64,000 bases of DNA, taken from Bacillota bacterium (lineage in GTDB: Bacteria > Bacillota > Clostridia > Saccharofermentanales > Fastidiosipilaceae). Of the stretch, positions 56,450 through 64,000 are shown piece by piece (the stretch's first letter is position 1; each line of letters begins with the position of its first letter). The notes beneath the pieces are model-generated. The model did not search any database. It worked only from the letters and a program-made list of their open reading frames with translations, and was not told where the DNA came from. A program made the position numbers and the translations under genes. Location: positions 1 to 64,000 of the forward strand of contig JASGUU010000044.1 of NCBI GenBank assembly GCA_030057555.1, read 5' to 3'.

Positions 56450-57028
56450 CTAAATATGGGTCACATCGATCTGCATATCGATACTGCTGCGGCCCGAACG
56501 GCGGCGATATGGCCCGGCAAAATAGAGCAGCAGATACATCGGCGCCGCCGCGAACAGGGTCGGTACCAGGGGAGCGGTGAGTTCCTGCAGCAGCGGCAGA
56601 GGCTCGTAGCCGGGCAGCGGCAGATCGGCGAGGTATATCGCCAGGGCGATGGCGGCATGGGAGAAGACCGTGAAGAGCATCTGGACTGTGGCCACCGCCA
56701 GCAGGGCGAAGATGAGGTTGCGGCTCGCCCGGCGGCGCAGAAAACGCGAAGAGAGAATGCCGCCCAGCATCAGCAGCAGCATGCCGAGTCCGATCGCCCG
56801 GCCGTGAAAAAAGTCCATTATGAAGCCGGCCACCAGACCCACCCAGAAGCCGTCGCCGGTACCGAAGAGAAAACCCGACAGGGAGGCCAGGGCGAGGAGA
56901 AAGTTGGGTTTTTGTCCCTGGCTGCCCAGAGGCGGCCAGACAGTCTGGAGAAGACCCATGAGCAGCAGCCAGAGGGCATAGACCATGAGGCGCCGTACGC
57001 GGCTGCGCCGTACCTCAATCAGCCGCAT
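56450..57028 (-). CDS. mreD: Rod-shape protein MreD
   Basis: The 192 residues form about five membrane helices and carry the MreD-typical GFLFGTGDGFWVGLVAGFIM and DFFHGRAIGLGMLLLM. MreD is a membrane part of the elongasome. I set the start at the ATG at 57028, overlapping the mreC end by 14 bases; the frame is open to 57076. Identity rests on hydropathy, these motifs and position between mreC and mrdA. Confidence 0.88.
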   Translation of the reverse strand: MRLIEVRRSRVRRLMVYALWLLLMGLLQTVWPPLGSQGQKPNFLLALASLSGFLFGTGDGFWVGLVAGFIMDFFHGRAIGLGMLLLMLGGILSSRFLRRRASRNLIFALLAVATVQMLFTVFSHAAIALAIYLADLPLPGYEPLPLLQELTAPLVPTLFAAAPMYLLLYFAGPYRRRSGRSSIDMQIDVTHI

Positions 57029-57884
57029 CGCTCTGCCCGTCCTCCGCCGGCTCATCGGCCACGAGAATGAAAACATCCGTCAACGTATCCAGCTGTGTGT
57101 AGGGTTCGAGTTCAGCCCAGATGCCGATTTCGTCATCGTGCAGCGCGGTGATCACGCCCACCGGTATGCCCGGCGGAAAAAGACCGCCGTCGCCGGAGGT
57201 CAGCACTTCATCGCCGACGGCGATGTCGGCGCGCGGCGGGATGCGGTCGACCATGCACAGGCCGCGGTCCTTGAGCAGGGCGTCACCGTGGACACGGACC
57301 GTTACGCCGTCCATGCGGTTGATCCTGCCCGCGAGCGTCGCGCCTTCGGCGACCAGGGGCAGGACCTTCGCCGAAACCTCATCTGCGGAAATGGTTCTGC
57401 CGATCAGGTTCATGTCGACATCGACGACAGCGGCGGCGTCCATCTCACCGAGGGCGAGGCCATCGCGGCGGCCGCGGTCGACACGCAGGACGTCAAACCA
57501 GGTGCCGAAGCTGTCCGAGAGTATGTTTGCATGGAGGACATTCATTTCCTGAAACGTTGTCTTTATCGAGATGGCCTCGCGGAGCTGATTGAACTCGCGG
57601 TTTTCCTCCTCGAGACGCTGCAGCTGCTGGCGCAGGTTGGCGTTCTCCTCGCGCAGCTCGGCGTTCTCCCGCTGGATCAGGGCACCCTCCCTGATGGACA
57701 GGAGCATCCCGTCAAAACGCTGGCGAACGGACATCACGGCGTTCTGGGCCGGTTCCAGGATGAAGGAGATCGGCGAGAGCAGGCGCGAGAGGATGCTGCC
57801 CGGGATCAGCGACCAGACAAAGAGGGTCACACAGACAACAATCGCGACAATGACGATGGTCAGACGGCTGCGGCGGCGCGCCAT
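57015..57884 (-). CDS. mreC: Rod-shape protein MreC
   Basis: The 289-residue protein has an N-terminal membrane helix (LTIVIVAIVVCVTLFVWSL), a coiled coil from about 65 to 105, and two beta-barrel domains with IGRTISADEVSAKVLPLV and VGDEVLTSGDGGLFPPGIPV, which are MreC hallmarks. It scaffolds the elongation machinery outside the membrane. It is followed by mreD with a 14-base overlap and preceded at 16 bases by the VanY-like gene. Confidence 0.94.
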   Translation of the reverse strand: MARRRSRLTIVIVAIVVCVTLFVWSLIPGSILSRLLSPISFILEPAQNAVMSVRQRFDGMLLSIREGALIQRENAELREENANLRQQLQRLEEENREFNQLREAISIKTTFQEMNVLHANILSDSFGTWFDVLRVDRGRRDGLALGEMDAAAVVDVDMNLIGRTISADEVSAKVLPLVAEGATLAGRINRMDGVTVRVHGDALLKDRGLCMVDRIPPRADIAVGDEVLTSGDGGLFPPGIPVGVITALHDDEIGIWAELEPYTQLDTLTDVFILVADEPAEDGQSDAAD

Positions 57885-57900
57885 GTCCTAGACTTCCCTC

Positions 57901-59010
57901 TCAGTCAACACCGAGGTATTCCTCGAGCGTGAGTGTGTTGTTGGGGCCGAAGTCGGCGGCAACGGCCTTCCCCACATAACGATAGTGCCAGGGCTCAAAC
58001 TTGTAGCCGGTAATATGTTCCTTCCCCCGCGGGTAACGCAGAATCCAGCCAAAGCGCCAGGCGTTGGCATGCAGCCATTTGCCGACCGGGGTTTCGGCGA
58101 GATCTTCGGAGAAGGTCACGCCGTCGCCCGTGATGTCCAGGGCCAGTCCCGTCTGGTGCTCGCTGCGGCCGGGCCTGGCCGAGGAGCGGTCCGCCTGCTC
58201 CTGACCGTGGGTGCGCACATAGTTATCATAAAGATAGGCCTGATAGTCGTAGCTGCGGTAACCGCTGGTGAAGACAAGGTAAATGCCCTCTTCGGCAGCG
58301 GCGGCCTTCATCTCCTCCCAGGCCGTCCAGGCCTCGGGGGCGAGCTTCCAGCGGTCCTCGAAGTACTCCGCCTGCACCGGGGCATAGTTGCGGCTGACCC
58401 AGTGGGTTTTGTTGACGAGTATCACTCCGTTGATCACGGCGGGGTAGTCGAGTTCGCTGCCGCTGCGCCCATCCGGAGACTGCACGAGGGCCGTCGTTTC
58501 GGGAGGGGCGGTGGTGACGGGCGCCGTAGTTGTGGGCGGAGCTGTCGTCTCAACAGCGGCCGTGGTCGTGGTCGTGGGCTGCTCGGGAGCAGCCGTGGTC
58601 GGCGCCGCAGTTGTGGTCGGCGCTGCAGTTGTGGGCACCACGGCCGTGGTTGGCGTCTGGGTTGTCGTGGGGATCGCGGTAGTCGCAGGCGCGCTGGTGG
58701 GAGCGTCCGTCACCGGACTGACCAGTGGGAGAGTCAGTTGCTCACCCGACGCTTCCGGCTCCGTCACGGCAGTCTCAGGCAGCGTGATCTCAGCCGTACC
58801 CGGGGCCGTGGCAGCCGCTGCGGCGGTGGTCGTCTCCGGGCCGTCCGAATTCTGATGCAGCATCTTGAGCTCCTGACTTTCACCGGGATGCACCCGCTGG
58901 CAGGAAGCCTGCACAGCGGCCGCCAGGCAAAGAGCGACCAGAACGGCGGGTCCCCGGAACAGCCGGGACCGCCGCCGGGAGGTGGTCATCGGGGCAGCAT
59001 AAAAAGTCAA
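57901..59010 (-). CDS. VanY-like D-alanyl-D-alanine carboxypeptidase
   Basis: This exported protein has 369 residues. A signal peptide near 20-36 ends in QASC, so it may be a lipoprotein. A Thr/Ala/Pro-rich linker from about 60 to 175 contains repeated TTAAP units. The C-terminal VanY/DacB metallopeptidase domain carries SEHQTGLALDI and EPWHYRYVG, which supply the zinc ligands. It trims the terminal D-Ala of muropeptides. The start used is a TTG with AGAGGA 8 bases upstream; an ATG at 58989 lacks such a site. It probably heads the mreC-mreD-mrdA operon. Confidence 0.88.
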   Translation of the reverse strand: MTFYAAPMTTSRRRSRLFRGPAVLVALCLAAAVQASCQRVHPGESQELKMLHQNSDGPETTTAAAAATAPGTAEITLPETAVTEPEASGEQLTLPLVSPVTDAPTSAPATTAIPTTTQTPTTAVVPTTAAPTTTAAPTTAAPEQPTTTTTAAVETTAPPTTTAPVTTAPPETTALVQSPDGRSGSELDYPAVINGVILVNKTHWVSRNYAPVQAEYFEDRWKLAPEAWTAWEEMKAAAAEEGIYLVFTSGYRSYDYQAYLYDNYVRTHGQEQADRSSARPGRSEHQTGLALDITGDGVTFSEDLAETPVGKWLHANAWRFGWILRYPRGKEHITGYKFEPWHYRYVGKAVAADFGPNNTLTLEEYLGVD

Positions 59011-59565
59011 TGTATCTATCCTCTAGTCATGGCATTTCGCATGGGCGCGTGCGGTGCCGGCAGGGGCACACGGCGTCCCAATATGATAACAGACGGAAAA
59101 CGGGCGTGACACAGATAGCGTTACGGGAGGGGTGCACGTCATATATGCCGGGAAGAGTAAAACCATTTTCGAGTCTTCCTCAGACACCTGATACACAGAT
59201 GCTTTAGCGCAGCTTGTGTGCAGGCATATGGATGATCACTTCAATCATGGCCTGCGCAGCGTTCGGCCTCACAGGATGCCGGAATGTGAACGGCAAGCGA
59301 CAGGACAGCGGGCAGTGAGGATGACTGGAACGACCTGGCACGTTCCAGAAGATTCTGAGGCGATCCTGACAAGCAGCGCACCACGCTGCGGCGCGCCCTT
59401 CTTCGTGGTCAGGATGGCGAGTAAGGCAAATCACGTTTTGAATCTCTCTTCGTTTTGACCACCATAAATCCGCGAGCTGCTTTTCTTCCCCTGCCAGCCG
59501 CACTCCTGGCAGCAAACCCGCTTCCCGACATTCCTGACGAGCACCCCTGTACGGGATCGCGACGG
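59011..59565. other. Intergenic region between radC and the VanY-like gene
   Basis: The region holds repeat copy 3 (59406-59553). The rest has no credible gene; open frames here overlap the repeat or lack ribosome sites. Confidence 0.55.
59406..59553 (+). repeat. Palindromic repeat with conserved tail, copy 3 (single unit)
   Basis: One palindrome (59406-59461; arms of 25, loop TCACGT) is followed by the same tail of about 90 bases that follows the arrays of copies 1 and 2. The tail ends about 12 bases before the radC stop, again at the 3' end of a minus-strand gene. The arms have decayed more here: four wobbles and five mismatches. Confidence 0.75.
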
Positions 59566-60312
59566 CTACTGCCCGTCTCTGAAGCGCTCCTGCTGGCGCC
59601 AGAGTGTGGTCTGCTCGCGCAGCGAGACGTAGCCCTCGTGTCCGATAATCATGTGGTCCTGCAGACGTACACCCAGCAGGCGCGAGGCGGCCAGCAGAGC
59701 TTCGGTGGCCTTGATATCCTGAGCCGAGGGCGACGGATCGCCGCTCGGATGATTGTGGACCAGAATCAGCCCGGCGGCATTGGCGCGGATGGCCTCCCGG
59801 AAAACATCGCGGGGGTCAATCATGAGCGATGCCAGCCCGCCCTCGCTGACGCGGGCGCTGCGGATCAGGCGGTTCTTTGCGTCCAGCAGGAGGACGCGCA
59901 GCTGTTCGTTGACGAGCCCACGCATGTCGGGAGCGACCACCGCGGCGACCTGTTCCGGCGAGGAAAGCTGTGCACTGCGGTCAGGCTGCGACCGCGATGT
60001 ACGGCGCCCGAGCTCGACGGCGGCCAGCAGCTGCAGTGATTTGATGCGGCCGATACCGGGCAGGCTGCGCAGTTCCTCGGCGGACATATGATTGAGACGC
60101 TCAAGGCCCTCCTCATGTCCGGGCAGGGTCAGAAGGGTGTAGGCGAGGTCGAGGGCGTTCCGCCGTCGATCTCCCGAGCGCAGGATGAGGGCGAGGAGCT
60201 CGGCGTCGGTCAGTTCGCGCACACCGACACGCTCGGCCCGCTCATAGGGCCGCTCGCCGGGCGGGAGGTCCCGCATGCGCGGCCGCTCACGCCGCCCGCT
60301 CTCCGCTGCCAT
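59566..60312 (-). CDS. radC: RadC/JAMM-domain protein
   Basis: The 248-residue protein has an N-terminal helix-hairpin-helix region (LRSLPGIGRIKSLQLLAAVELG) and a C-terminal JAB1/MPN metal domain with HNHPSGDPSPSAQD near 187. Despite its name, a repair role is not established for the family. The gene follows asnS after only 2 bases. Its stop lies next to the tail of repeat copy 3. Confidence 0.93.
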   Translation of the reverse strand: MAAESGRRERPRMRDLPPGERPYERAERVGVRELTDAELLALILRSGDRRRNALDLAYTLLTLPGHEEGLERLNHMSAEELRSLPGIGRIKSLQLLAAVELGRRTSRSQPDRSAQLSSPEQVAAVVAPDMRGLVNEQLRVLLLDAKNRLIRSARVSEGGLASLMIDPRDVFREAIRANAAGLILVHNHPSGDPSPSAQDIKATEALLAASRLLGVRLQDHMIIGHEGYVSLREQTTLWRQQERFRDGQ

Positions 60313-60314
60313 GC

Positions 60315-61709
60315 CTAAAACAGAGCCGTTCCGGTCGTGCGGGGGAAGGCCGCGACGTCGCGGATGTTGCCGACGCCGGTCAGGTACATGATCATGCGCT
60401 CGAAGCCGAGCCCATAGCCGGCATGCCGGGTCGTGCCGAAGCGCCGCAGATCGAGATACCAGTCCAGCGCCCCGAGGTCCATGCCGAGCTCGGTCAGCCG
60501 CGCCTCGAGACGGTCGAGGCGCTCCTCGCGCTGACTGCCGCCGACGATCTCGCCGACGCCGGGAACCAGGCAGTCCATGGCGGCCACCGTGCGGCCATCC
60601 TCGTTCTGGCGCATGTAAAAGGCCTTCAGATCGCGCGGCCAGTCGGTGACGAAGACCGGGCCGCCGATCACTTCTTCAGTCAGATAGCGCTCATGTTCGG
60701 TCTGCAGATCAGAGCCCCAGAAGACCGGGTACTGGAAGCGCTCCTTAACAGTCTCGAGACGGCTGATGGCCTCCGTGTAGCTCATGCGGGCGAAGCTCGC
60801 CGCGGCCACCTTTTCAAGGCGCTCGAGCAGGCCGGGGGCGACAAAGCGGTTGCAGAAGGCGATCTCGTCCGGGCAGCGTTCGAGAGCCGTCCGGATCAGG
60901 TGGCGCAGCATATCCTCGGTCAGCTGCATGATGTCCCCGAGATCGGCGAAGGCCACCTCGGGCTCTACCATCCAGAACTCGGCGGCATGGCGCGGCGTGT
61001 TCGAGTGTTCGGCGCGGAAGGTGGGGCCAAAGGTGTAGACGCGGCCGAAGGCCTGGGCGAAGGCCTCGGCACCGAGCTGGCCGGTGACAGTGAGAGAGGT
61101 TTTCTTCTCGAAAAAATCCTGGCTCCAGTCCACTCCACCGGCCGCGGTCAGGGGCGGTTCCTTCTCGTCCAGCGTCGTAACCCGGAACATGTCTCCCGCT
61201 CCCTCCGCATCAACACTCGTAATCAGGGGCGTGTGGACGAGGAGAAAGCCGCGGTCATGGAAGAACTCGTGAATGGCATGCGCCGTTTCCGAGCGTACCC
61301 GGAAGACGGCGGTAAAGAGCCGGGCGCGGGGGCGGAGATGCGGAATGGAACGCAGAAACTCGGGGCTGTGGCGTTTGGGCTGCAGAGGATAGTCGGGCCT
61401 CGTGGCGCCCTCGAGCAGGATCTCTGTGGCCTCGAGCTCGCAGGGCTGTCTCCCTCCCGGTGTGGCGCGCAGGATACCGCGGATGCGGAAAGCCGCGCCG
61501 GAACCCTCGGCGACGATTTCGGCAAAGTTGCTGACGCGTTCGGGCGTCAGCACGATCTGGAGGCCGGGAAAGGCGGAGCCGTCGGAGAGATCGATAAAGG
61601 CCAGATTCTTCAGATCGCGGATGGTTCTGGACCAGCCGGCGACGACGACCTCGCGTCCGTCATGGGCGGCGATATCCGCCAGTATCGTACTGATCTGCTG
61701 CGGCAGCAT
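60315..61709 (-). CDS. asnS: Asparaginyl-tRNA synthetase
   Basis: This class II synthetase has 464 residues: an N-terminal OB-fold anticodon-binding domain (VVVAGWSRTIRDLKNLAFIDL), motif 2 FRAEHSNTPRHAAEFWMVEPE, and motif 3 GYGLGFERMIMYLTG followed by NIRDVAAFPRT. The motif 2 region favours Asn over Asp. No T-box leader is present, as it follows the SEC-C gene directly (1-base overlap). With its own AsnRS the cell need not make Asn-tRNA by amidation. Confidence 0.95.
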   Translation of the reverse strand: MLPQQISTILADIAAHDGREVVVAGWSRTIRDLKNLAFIDLSDGSAFPGLQIVLTPERVSNFAEIVAEGSGAAFRIRGILRATPGGRQPCELEATEILLEGATRPDYPLQPKRHSPEFLRSIPHLRPRARLFTAVFRVRSETAHAIHEFFHDRGFLLVHTPLITSVDAEGAGDMFRVTTLDEKEPPLTAAGGVDWSQDFFEKKTSLTVTGQLGAEAFAQAFGRVYTFGPTFRAEHSNTPRHAAEFWMVEPEVAFADLGDIMQLTEDMLRHLIRTALERCPDEIAFCNRFVAPGLLERLEKVAAASFARMSYTEAISRLETVKERFQYPVFWGSDLQTEHERYLTEEVIGGPVFVTDWPRDLKAFYMRQNEDGRTVAAMDCLVPGVGEIVGGSQREERLDRLEARLTELGMDLGALDWYLDLRRFGTTRHAGYGLGFERMIMYLTGVGNIRDVAAFPRTTGTALF

Positions 61710-62254
61710 CAGCTTCCCTCCTCCCCGTCCAGAACCGCTCCCGGGCGGCCGTGACAGTTTTTATATTTCTTCCCGCTGCCGCAGGGGCAGGGCTCGTTGC
61801 GGCCGACGCGCATCTCATCGCGGCGGGCGATGTTCTCGCGGCGGAAGCGTCTGCCGATCTCCTCGCGCTTCTCAGCGTCAAAGACGAGATCCCAGGCCTC
61901 GAGGCCGTAGAGCCAGCGCGCACCCGCCTTATGCATGTTGTAGAGCAGCTTCTCGTAGTCGATGTCGAGCGAGATCAGGGTCTCGTCCGTCATCTCCTCA
62001 AGCGGGATCGGCTGTCTGAGGCTCTCGCGGATGCCGTCGAGGAAGCCCGCGAAGATGACCATGTCGCCGTCAAAGCCGAGCGCGTCCTGCAGCTCGGCGG
62101 CGGCGCCGCTCCACACGCGGCCCTCGGGACAGGCCTCGAGAATCCTGCGGTAGGCTTCCGTCTCCAGCTCGTAGTAGCGGTCGACGAAGGCGTTGTACGC
62201 CGCCTGGTCTGAAGTATCGTTGATTTTTCCGTTCCAGAGAGAGAAATATTCCAT
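61709..62254 (-). CDS. SEC-C motif protein
   Basis: The 181-residue soluble protein is mostly helical and acidic, ending in a zinc-binding SEC-C motif ([18 protein letters not shown]) nearly identical to the SecA tail in this window. The body is not recognised. The motif may bind the ribosome or SecB-like partners, as in SecA; this is inference. It sits between icd and asnS and overlaps asnS by one base. Confidence 0.8.
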   Translation of the reverse strand: MEYFSLWNGKINDTSDQAAYNAFVDRYYELETEAYRRILEACPEGRVWSGAAAELQDALGFDGDMVIFAGFLDGIRESLRQPIPLEEMTDETLISLDIDYEKLLYNMHKAGARWLYGLEAWDLVFDAEKREEIGRRFRRENIARRDEMRVGRNEPCPCGSGKKYKNCHGRPGAVLDGEEGS

Positions 62255-62291
62255 CCCGTTTCCTCCTGATCCGCCCGGATCCGCCTGAAGC

Positions 62292-63506
62292 TCAGGCGAA
62301 GCGCCGTGCGAGACGCTCTTTTATCGCGGCAATGAAGGCCGTGCTGCTCAGGGTGCGGGCACCCGGCAGGGATGTGACAGCGGCGAGGTCTCCGGTCATC
62401 TCGCCACTCTCGACGGTCTCGCGCACAGCCGCCTCGAGAGCGTCGGCAAAGCCCACGAGTGCGGGGAGGCTGTCGAGCTCGCCGCGCTTGCGCAGGGCGC
62501 CGCTCCAGGCAAAGATGCTCGCGATGGGATTGGTCGAGACATCCTCGCCGGCCTGCCAGCGGCGGTAGTGACGGGTAACGGTTCCATGTGCGGCCTCGTA
62601 CTCCCAGGCTCCCCGGGGCGAGACCAGCACCGAGCTCATCATCGAGAGTGAGCCGTAGACGGTCGCCACCATATCGCTCATGACGTCGCCGTCATAGTTT
62701 TTGCAGGCCCAGATCATACCCCCGGAGGAGCGCACGATGCGGGCCACGGCATCGTCAATCAGGGTATAGAAGTATTCGATACCGGCGTCTGCGAAGCGCC
62801 CGGCATATTCGTTCTCGTAGATCTCGGCGAAGCGGTCCTTGAAGTGGTGGTCGTAGGTCTTTGATATCGTATCCTTTGTCGCGAACCAGAGGTCCTGTCC
62901 CGTCTCGAGGGCATAGCGGAAGCAGCTGTGAGCGAAGGCATCGATGGAGGCATCGGTGTTGTGCATGGCCTGGGCGATGCCGCCGCTGCCGGCAAAGCTG
63001 TGAATTTCCTGCCGGATCTCAGAACCGTCCTCCGCCACGATCACGAGTTCGGCACGGGAGCCGGCCGCGGCCCGGGCTTCCACGGCCTTGTACACATCGC
63101 CGTAGGCATGACGCGCGATGGTGATCGGACGCGTCCAGCGCGGGATGAGGGGTTCGATGCCGCGCATCAGGATGGGAGCACGGAAGACCGTGCCATCGAG
63201 CATGGCGCGGATGGTCGCATTGGGACTCGGCCACATTTTCTTCAGCCCGAACTCCCGGACGCGGTCGGCATTCGGGGTGATCGTCGCGCACTTGACCGCA
63301 ACCCCGAGTTCCAGGGTGCGCCTGGCGGCCTCGCGGGTCACCTCGTCATCGCTGGCGTCGCGGGCCTCCATTCCGAGGTCAAAGTCCTCGGTCTTCAGCG
63401 CAACAAAGGGCTCAATCAGCTCACGCCGGATCTGACTCCAGAGCACACGCGTCATTTCATCGCCGTTCATATCGACGAGAGCCGTCTTCATTTCAATCTT
63501 GGCCAT
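62292..63506 (-). CDS. icd: NADP-dependent isocitrate dehydrogenase
   Basis: The 404-residue protein fits the type II (eukaryote-like, homodimeric) isocitrate dehydrogenases: start [25 protein letters not shown], the substrate loop [23 protein letters not shown] and NYDGDVMSD with metal-binding aspartates, and the NADP-binding [11 protein letters not shown]. It makes 2-oxoglutarate, here probably for glutamate synthesis, since no other Krebs-cycle gene is nearby. It lies 37 bases from the SEC-C gene. Confidence 0.95.
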   Translation of the reverse strand: MAKIEMKTALVDMNGDEMTRVLWSQIRRELIEPFVALKTEDFDLGMEARDASDDEVTREAARRTLELGVAVKCATITPNADRVREFGLKKMWPSPNATIRAMLDGTVFRAPILMRGIEPLIPRWTRPITIARHAYGDVYKAVEARAAAGSRAELVIVAEDGSEIRQEIHSFAGSGGIAQAMHNTDASIDAFAHSCFRYALETGQDLWFATKDTISKTYDHHFKDRFAEIYENEYAGRFADAGIEYFYTLIDDAVARIVRSSGGMIWACKNYDGDVMSDMVATVYGSLSMMSSVLVSPRGAWEYEAAHGTVTRHYRRWQAGEDVSTNPIASIFAWSGALRKRGELDSLPALVGFADALEAAVRETVESGEMTGDLAAVTSLPGARTLSSTAFIAAIKERLARRFA

Positions 63507-63547
63507 AACTGTCCTTTCTCAGCAGCCGTCCCCGGATCGGGACGACA

Positions 63548-64000
63548 TCATCCTGGCGTTCCACGCTGGCTGCGCCGCGACCAGGATGCCGCACGGCCGG
63601 TCTGCGCCAGCAGTATTTCAAGTGCCACCCGTTCGGCGAGCTTCCCGGATTTTACCGCCTGGTCCGTAGCGGCACAAGCCGCGATCAGGGCCGCGAGACG
63701 GCGGCGATCAAAATGGCTCGCCTGCCGGCGCAGGCGTTCAGCCACAAAAGCCGGCAGTCCGAGCTGCTGCTGGATCTCCTTCTCATCCATTTCCAGCGCA
63801 CAGAGAAGCTGACGGAAATGGCGCGCCAGCATCATCAGGATCACCAGCGCAGGCTGGCCTCCCTCGAGGAGAATATGGAGCAGACGCAGGGCAGCCAGTG
63901 TCTGTCCGTTCGAGAGCAGGTCGGTCAGGTCAAAAATGGATCCCCTCTGATCCCGGATGGCGATCCGGTTGACCTCTTCCCCGCTGAGGCGATCACGCCC
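63548..64000 (-). CDS. holA: DNA polymerase III delta subunit, C-terminal part
   Basis: The frame is open from 63548 to the window end, giving the last 150 residues of a longer protein. RLSGEEVNRIAIRDQRGSIF, FDLTDLLSNGQTLAALRLLH, LMMLARHFRQLL and a C-terminal helical domain (QQLGLPAFVAERLRRQAS) match HolA, the clamp-loader subunit that opens the beta clamp. The start is outside the window. Identity rests on pattern and length rather than on a unique motif. Confidence 0.8.
   Translation of the reverse strand, partial: GRDRLSGEEVNRIAIRDQRGSIFDLTDLLSNGQTLAALRLLHILLEGGQPALVILMMLARHFRQLLCALEMDEKEIQQQLGLPAFVAERLRRQASHFDRRRLAALIAACAATDQAVKSGKLAERVALEILLAQTGRAASWSRRSQRGTPG

Noticed and set aside
58490-58860. 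Thr/Ala/Pro repeats in the VanY-like gene as a DNA-level tandem repeat element
   Set aside because: The repeats stay in frame and vary at synonymous sites, which fits a protein linker rather than a mobile or regulatory repeat.
61700-62291. T-box leader for asnS
   Set aside because: asnS overlaps the SEC-C gene by one base, so there is no leader, and no T-box sequence was seen upstream of that gene.

Overview
The window looks like a chromosomal piece of an anaerobic, Gram-positive-type bacterium, most likely a GC-rich member of the Clostridia. The evidence is TrmFO, a YesL/DUF624 protein, rubrerythrin, the mreC-mreD-PBP2 cluster, lipoprotein-type solute binding, and strong Shine-Dalgarno sites. 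Most of the window is GC-rich housekeeping sequence. Two blocks have a different character: a complete type 1 BREX phage-defence operon (24.2-37.2 kb) and a lower-GC sugar-uptake cluster (44.9-50.1 kb).

Layout. 0.5-2.7 kb: queuosine genes tgt-queA (minus). 2.8-4.6 kb: lysine/peptidoglycan genes dapA-dapB (plus). 5.1-12.7 kb: a YesL-like membrane protein, then a minus-strand run comM-dprA-topA-trmFO joined by 4-base overlaps, with an internal promoter before topA. 14.1-15.9 kb: ychF-coaE (plus), converging on polA and a RluA-family pseudouridine synthase (minus). 19.4-24.2 kb: a two-component system, a USP-like protein, a RluF-like synthase and a lipid-kinase-like protein (plus). 24.2-37.2 kb: brxA-brxB-brxC-pglX-pglZ-brxL (minus), headed by what looks like a broken helix-turn-helix regulator gene. 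37.5-44.6 kb: ssrA (tmRNA), an MFS transporter, corA, tRNA-Thr(CGT), rubrerythrin, secA and a TrpR-like regulator. 44.9-50.1 kb: a GH120 beta-xylosidase-like enzyme with a sugar ABC importer. 50.3-53.1 kb: three TadE-like or envelope proteins. 53.6-59.0 kb: an MGS-fold protein, PBP2-MreD-MreC and a VanY-like carboxypeptidase. 59.6-64.0 kb: holA (cut by the window end)-icd-SEC-C protein-asnS-radC (minus).

How the parts work together. The BREX operon is complete, so host methylation by PglX and phage exclusion by BrxC/PglZ/BrxL are expected; its leading regulator seems to have decayed. The sugar cluster should import xylo-oligosaccharides and cleave them in the cytoplasm. It lacks an ATPase gene, so it presumably borrows one. 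A short direct repeat at both ends of this cluster, one copy being the 3' end of the neighbouring gene, suggests it was inserted.

The least explained signal is a dispersed repeat family with three members (111-452, 13389-13680, 59406-59553). Each has one to three imperfect palindromes on a strict 71-bp period followed by a conserved tail of about 90 bp. Recurrent arm mismatches are G.U wobbles on one strand only, and one pair covaries, so the element probably acts as a structured RNA transcribed from array to tail. It does not match any family I recognise.
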